From assembly GCA_002049885.1 (NCBI GenBank), contig MVCS01000164.1:1-5565 (forward strand): a stretch of 5,565 bases of DNA, written 5' to 3'. The notes beneath the pieces are model-generated. The model was not told the DNA's origin and ran no database searches. It was given only the letters and a program-made list of their open reading frames with translations. Source of the DNA: Planctomycetales bacterium 4484_123 (GTDB lineage: Bacteria > Planctomycetota > Phycisphaerae > SM23-33). This document shows, piece after piece, positions 5,525 to 5,565 of this stretch (positions are counted from its first letter, which is position 1; each line of letters begins with the position of its first letter). The position numbers and the translations under genes were made by a program.

Positions 5525-5565
5525 GCCGCCGGGGGCGGTGGAGTATCCGGCCCGGGAGCTGGCGG

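Noticed and set aside
5526..5538. GC hairpin after the mutase stop (CCGCC, 3-nt loop, GGCGG) as a terminator
   Set aside because: Short 5-bp stem and no T-run follows; such inverted repeats are common by chance at this GC content.

Overview
This is a 5.6 kb stretch of GC-rich chromosomal DNA (hand count of 4261-4320: 46 of 60 bases are G or C) carrying seven protein-coding genes. Six lie on the minus strand and one on the plus strand. I see no tRNA, rRNA, CRISPR array, insertion sequence or attachment site. Gene content fits a bacterium with an archaeal-like phosphohexomutase, a plant-type threonine synthase and a rhomboid protease with a short charged C-terminal domain. My best guess is Planctomycetota (Phycisphaerae or a relative); this is inference from protein character, not from a marker gene.

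Layout, read along the minus strand from the divergent promoter region at about 3993-4165: an ADP-ribose pyrophosphatase-like Nudix hydrolase (3992-3471), a rhomboid intramembrane protease whose ATG directly abuts the Nudix stop (3470-2601), threonine synthase thrC (2561-1176), a HEPN-domain protein (1112-729), a MNT-type nucleotidyltransferase overlapping it by 22 nt (750-430), and the first 111 codons of dapB (335 to the window edge). On the plus strand, a phosphoglucosamine/phosphomannomutase-family gene (4166-5524) is read from a recognisable sigma70-like promoter.

Functionally, thrC and dapB both belong to the aspartate family pathway (threonine; lysine and diaminopimelate for the cell wall). 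GlmM would feed UDP-GlcNAc synthesis. The Nudix enzyme is housekeeping nucleotide hygiene, and the rhomboid is a membrane protease with unknown substrate. The HEPN/MNT pair is the accessory element: it has the architecture of a toxin-antitoxin (type VII-like) module, is lower in GC than its flanks (541-600: 34 of 60), and sits between two amino-acid biosynthesis genes on the same strand. It is the most interesting item here, but it is a relative of a known class. I do not see evidence of a wholly undescribed system.

Several starts were reassigned: thrC to the ATG at 2561, the Nudix gene to the ATG at 3992, the mutase to the ATG at 4166, and dapB to a GTG at 335. All gaps between genes are under 300 bases.
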